This document shows positions 61,498-64,000 of a DNA stretch of 64,000 bases, piece by piece. The position numbers and the translations under genes are program-made. The stretch is from Undaria pinnatifida (taxonomy: Eukaryota > Sar > Phaeophyceae > Laminariales > Alariaceae): the NCBI GenBank assembly GCA_012845835.1, contig JABAKD010000002.1, positions 10,638,620-10,702,619 of the forward strand. The letters run 5' to 3'. Under the pieces are notes generated by a model. It was not told where the DNA came from. It ran no database searches and was given only the letters and a program-made list of their open reading frames with translations. How positions within the stretch are numbered: position 1 is the stretch's first letter; every line of letters begins with the position of its first letter.

Positions 61498-62611
61498 CAT
61501 GCCGAGTGGACCCCCAGTGGATGGGTCGTCCGAGATGGACGACCTGACCAGTCTCTTGAGACAGCTGGCGGCGGACAGGAGAGAAGACCAAGATCGACGC
61601 GAGACCGACCGAGACATGCGACGTCAAGACGATGAGCGACTGAAGACGCAGATTTTCGAGTAGATGAATCGCAGAACTGCTGCGGTTAGTGAGGTTGCGT
61701 CCGGTGTTACTGGTGAACGGGTCGGAACCGCTACCAGTGCAGGGGAAGTAAGGGGAGTCAGCTCCAGTAGGGGTTTGCCAGGTGTTGGCGCGGCAATAGG
61801 CCTGCCAAGGAGTGGTGCGAGTAGCAGCGTAGATAGTCGTAGGGCTGGAGTTGGTTCTCGCGAATTTGGGAGTTTGAAGCAGTCGGTTCCTAAATTCAAT
61901 GGAAAGTTGGAAGACTTTCCATTGTGGAAGGAGCACTTCGAGGTGTATACTTCCATGGTTGGGTGCATGTCGGCGTCGCTCGTGGATAATTATATGATGA
62001 TAGGCGACGTTAAGAAGAACACTCAATACTTTCTCTCGCAGGGTTTCAGTGAGGAACATATCAAGACAGCTAGAGTAGCTTGGACTTGCGTGACAGAGAG
62101 CGTTGTGAACCGTGATCTGCTTGGTAGATTGTTCGCAACAAAATCACCTAGTGCTGGCTGGAGAATTGTTTGTGATTGGTTCATGCCCAAGACCATGGCT
62201 GGACAGGTCAAGTGGTCGGTAGCGTTCGACTCCGCAAAAATGGAGAAGGGAGAAGAGCCCATGAAGTATTTTTGTCAGATAGACAAGATTGTTGGAGTGC
62301 TCGCGTCGCTAGGTGTGGTCAAGTCGGCAGCAGACGTCAACCGCAGGATCATCATGAACCTCACATCAGACTAAGAAATAGAGGAGCCCACTATCTTGTA
62401 CCGTGAGGATGTCAATCGAGCGGAGATCGAGAGCATCATCCGACAGCGGTACTTGCGCCTTCCCGCGGCGAGGGGTAAGAAAGTGGGCCAGGCTCTATTT
62501 TTGAATAGAGCTGCTCGAGGTGGTCGTGCAGGTAGAGGTAGGTATAGAAGTAACGGTAAGCAGACAGGTGGAAGCGACGCAGCAAACAACAAGCAAGCAC
62601 AATCAGGGTAG
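61498..62611 (+). pseudogene. Copia 2 gag
   Basis: Starts at ATG 61498 (MPSGPPVDG). An in-frame TAG at 61661 and TAA at 62372 interrupt one continuous frame. The protein-like sequence resumes directly after each, so these are point nonsense mutations or, less likely, read-through sites. KLEDFPLWKEHFEVYTSMV and PMKYFCQIDKIVGVLASLG are copia gag features. An Arg/Gly-rich segment follows before a frameshift near 62600. Confidence 0.8.
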
Positions 62612-63584
62612 CAGTAGCAGTAACCCCCAAGCCCCCACATATAACCCCCCGTCAGCGTTCGACAAAGTGAAGGGAAAATGCATTCGTTGCTTGGAATCCG
62701 GGCACACCTGGTCCCAGTGCAAGGCTCGCATTCCCCCTGCACCAGAACAGACATCAGGCGGAGGTGCGCAAGGCCAGAACAACGGCGGTGAGACTGTGTG
62801 TTGTCTTGCGAAGTGCATGCTTGGTACTAACGATGACTCGTGTAATGAGGAACGTAGTGATTGCATCGGTGAGAAGTGGATAGCGGACAGTGGTGCATCC
62901 TTTCACATGACCCATTCAGCTGACCTTTTGAGCGATGTACGACTGTGCGATGGCAAGGTTAGAATCGGTGACAACCATCTGATCGACGTGGTAGGGTACG
63001 GAACGCTGACTGTTGTATTCCCAGGGGATCTGACTGTCAAGCTGTTGGATGTGGCCTTCGTGCCGGAAATCGCATTCAACTTGTTTTCGCTGATGGCTGC
63101 ACACAAGCAGGGAGTAGCATTTACGACTAAGAAGAAAGACTTGTGCATTTCTCTTTTCAATGGGAGGTTGAGGTTTGAAGGTGATGGATCCAGCTACTCC
63201 GGATTCGCTTACAGGATAGAGCCAGACGACGGCTATGTGCCGTTCCCCCTTGAAACCCCCAACCCTCCCGAGACTCGTGTTGAATATGGTTGCGATTTTC
63301 CCCTTGCTTTTCCCGTGCTTGCACCCGGTAGTACCGCGTCTACTGAGACTAGGGTAGACATCAACGTTTTTCACTGCGTGCAAGGTCACTCGAAGGAACT
63401 ACTGTTGCGAGAGACCGCAAAATCACTCGGTGTAGAACTGGTAGGAAACTTAAGCCCTGTATGGGATGCTCTATGGCGAAAGGCTATCGCAAGCCTATCC
63501 CTAACACCACTAAATCACGCGCGACAGAGAAGTTGGGGAGAGTTTTTGTTGACCTCAGCGGACCTAAGAGAACACCTTTCCTGA
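62600..63584 (+). pseudogene. Copia 2 zinc knuckle, protease, GAG-pre-integrase
   Basis: Contains CIRCLESGHTWSQC (CX2CX4HX4C, intact), WIADSGASFHMTH (aspartic protease DSGA, intact), VPEIAFNLFSL and the GAG-pre-integrase VFHCVQGHSKELLL. The frame is lost near 63480, just before integrase. Confidence 0.88.
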
Positions 63585-64000
63585 CGGGTGCGCGGTATGT
63601 CATGCTTGTGAAGGATGACTTCTCTCGCCACGCGTGGGTGTATTTTCTGAAGCATTCAGGAGACGCATTTAGAAAGTTTTTGGCTGACGCGCGCGCCGAC
63701 GGAGTACCCTCTAAAGTTGAGATTGTAAGGTCTGACAACGGGGGGGAGTTTTCCGTGGTGAGTTTGGAGAGGTGTGCAAACAGTATTTCATCAAGCAGGA
63801 ATTCACCAATGCCGATAGCCTTACAGAACGGTGTAGTAGATAAAGCGCTAGGTATCATCCAGAACGCGGGACTCGCCGCGTGCATCCAAGCGCCCATCAT
63901 ATTTCCTCACATCCAACTACCGCCGACTAAATCCCTGTGGGCGGAAGCGGTGCACTGGGCTTGTGACGCCTTGAACCACACCGCGACCACTGCAAACCCA
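63485..64000 (+). pseudogene. Copia 2 integrase, partial
   Basis: After a frameshift the integrase core continues: GRVFVDLSGPKRTPFLTG, YVMLVKDDFSRHAWVYFLK, ADARADGVPSKVEIVRSDNG. Both catalytic Asp are visible. A small indel near 63755 and another at about 63815, in the usual P-Q-x-N-G segment, break it again. It ends at the window edge. Confidence 0.85.

Larger units (their letters stand above)
61391..64000 (+). mobile_element. Ty1/copia retrotransposon 2, truncated by window end
   Basis: Order is leader with 'ttgcatatcagcgc' (61438, resembling an initiator-tRNA primer-binding site), gag, zinc knuckle, protease, GAG-pre-integrase, integrase. It is much better preserved than the copy at 7.8-13.4 kb but broken by two in-frame stops and at least two frameshifts. 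RT and RNase H lie beyond the window. Confidence 0.9.

Overview
The window looks like nuclear DNA of a multicellular stramenopile, most likely a brown alga. This is an inference from three things: intron-rich protein genes with GT-AG introns up to about 5 kb, abundant Ty1/copia and TIR elements, and a nuclear copy of mitochondrial cox1 whose protein reads like a brown-algal COX1. Gene density is very low. Only two intact-looking host genes are supported; most of the rest is transposon debris and simple or tandem repeats.

Layout. 1-7.8 kb: no convincing gene; a diverged 200 bp duplication, copies of a dispersed repeat, a pyrimidine-rich stretch and two foldback elements. 7.85-13.4 kb: a decayed Ty1/copia retrotransposon on the minus strand (gag, protease, integrase, RT, RNase H, all broken), with a primer-binding site and a candidate 5' LTR. 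15.25-32.1 kb: a plus-strand gene for a mitochondrial-type CitE/CLYBL-like (HpcH/HpaI aldolase fold) enzyme. Seven phase-consistent further exons follow the first one; one short exon after exon 1 was not found. Its introns hold two TA-flanked TIR elements, a 95 bp minisatellite, SINEs and several short tandem repeats. 32-42 kb: intergenic, with a MITE, a filled insertion site whose empty counterpart lies at 54.8 kb, fragments of a PIF1/Helitron-type helicase and of an OTU-type protease gene on the minus strand, and a 98 bp tandem array carrying a duplicated 237 bp insertion. 42.3-52.7 kb: a nine-exon plus-strand gene encoding about 695 aa, a GRPGRHG-repeat, low-complexity N-terminal half fused to a right-handed parallel beta-helix. 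Its last intron contains the cox1 NUMT and a SINE. 55.3-59.4 kb: a 4.1 kb (ATTC)n/(GAAT)n giant imperfect palindrome. 61.4-64 kb: a second copia element on the plus strand, cut by the window end.

The most unusual pattern is that both host genes are surrounded by short, decayed copies of their own exons ('exon echoes') in the neighbouring introns or 3' flank: at least eight cases, some carrying the flanking intron sequence or splice site. This suggests a local process that keeps duplicating 20-130 bp exon-containing pieces.

All calls come from reading the sequence. No database search, alignment program or expression evidence was available. Exon boundaries rest on reading-frame continuity, GT/AG sites and family similarity; repeat boundaries are approximate unless a target-site duplication is stated.
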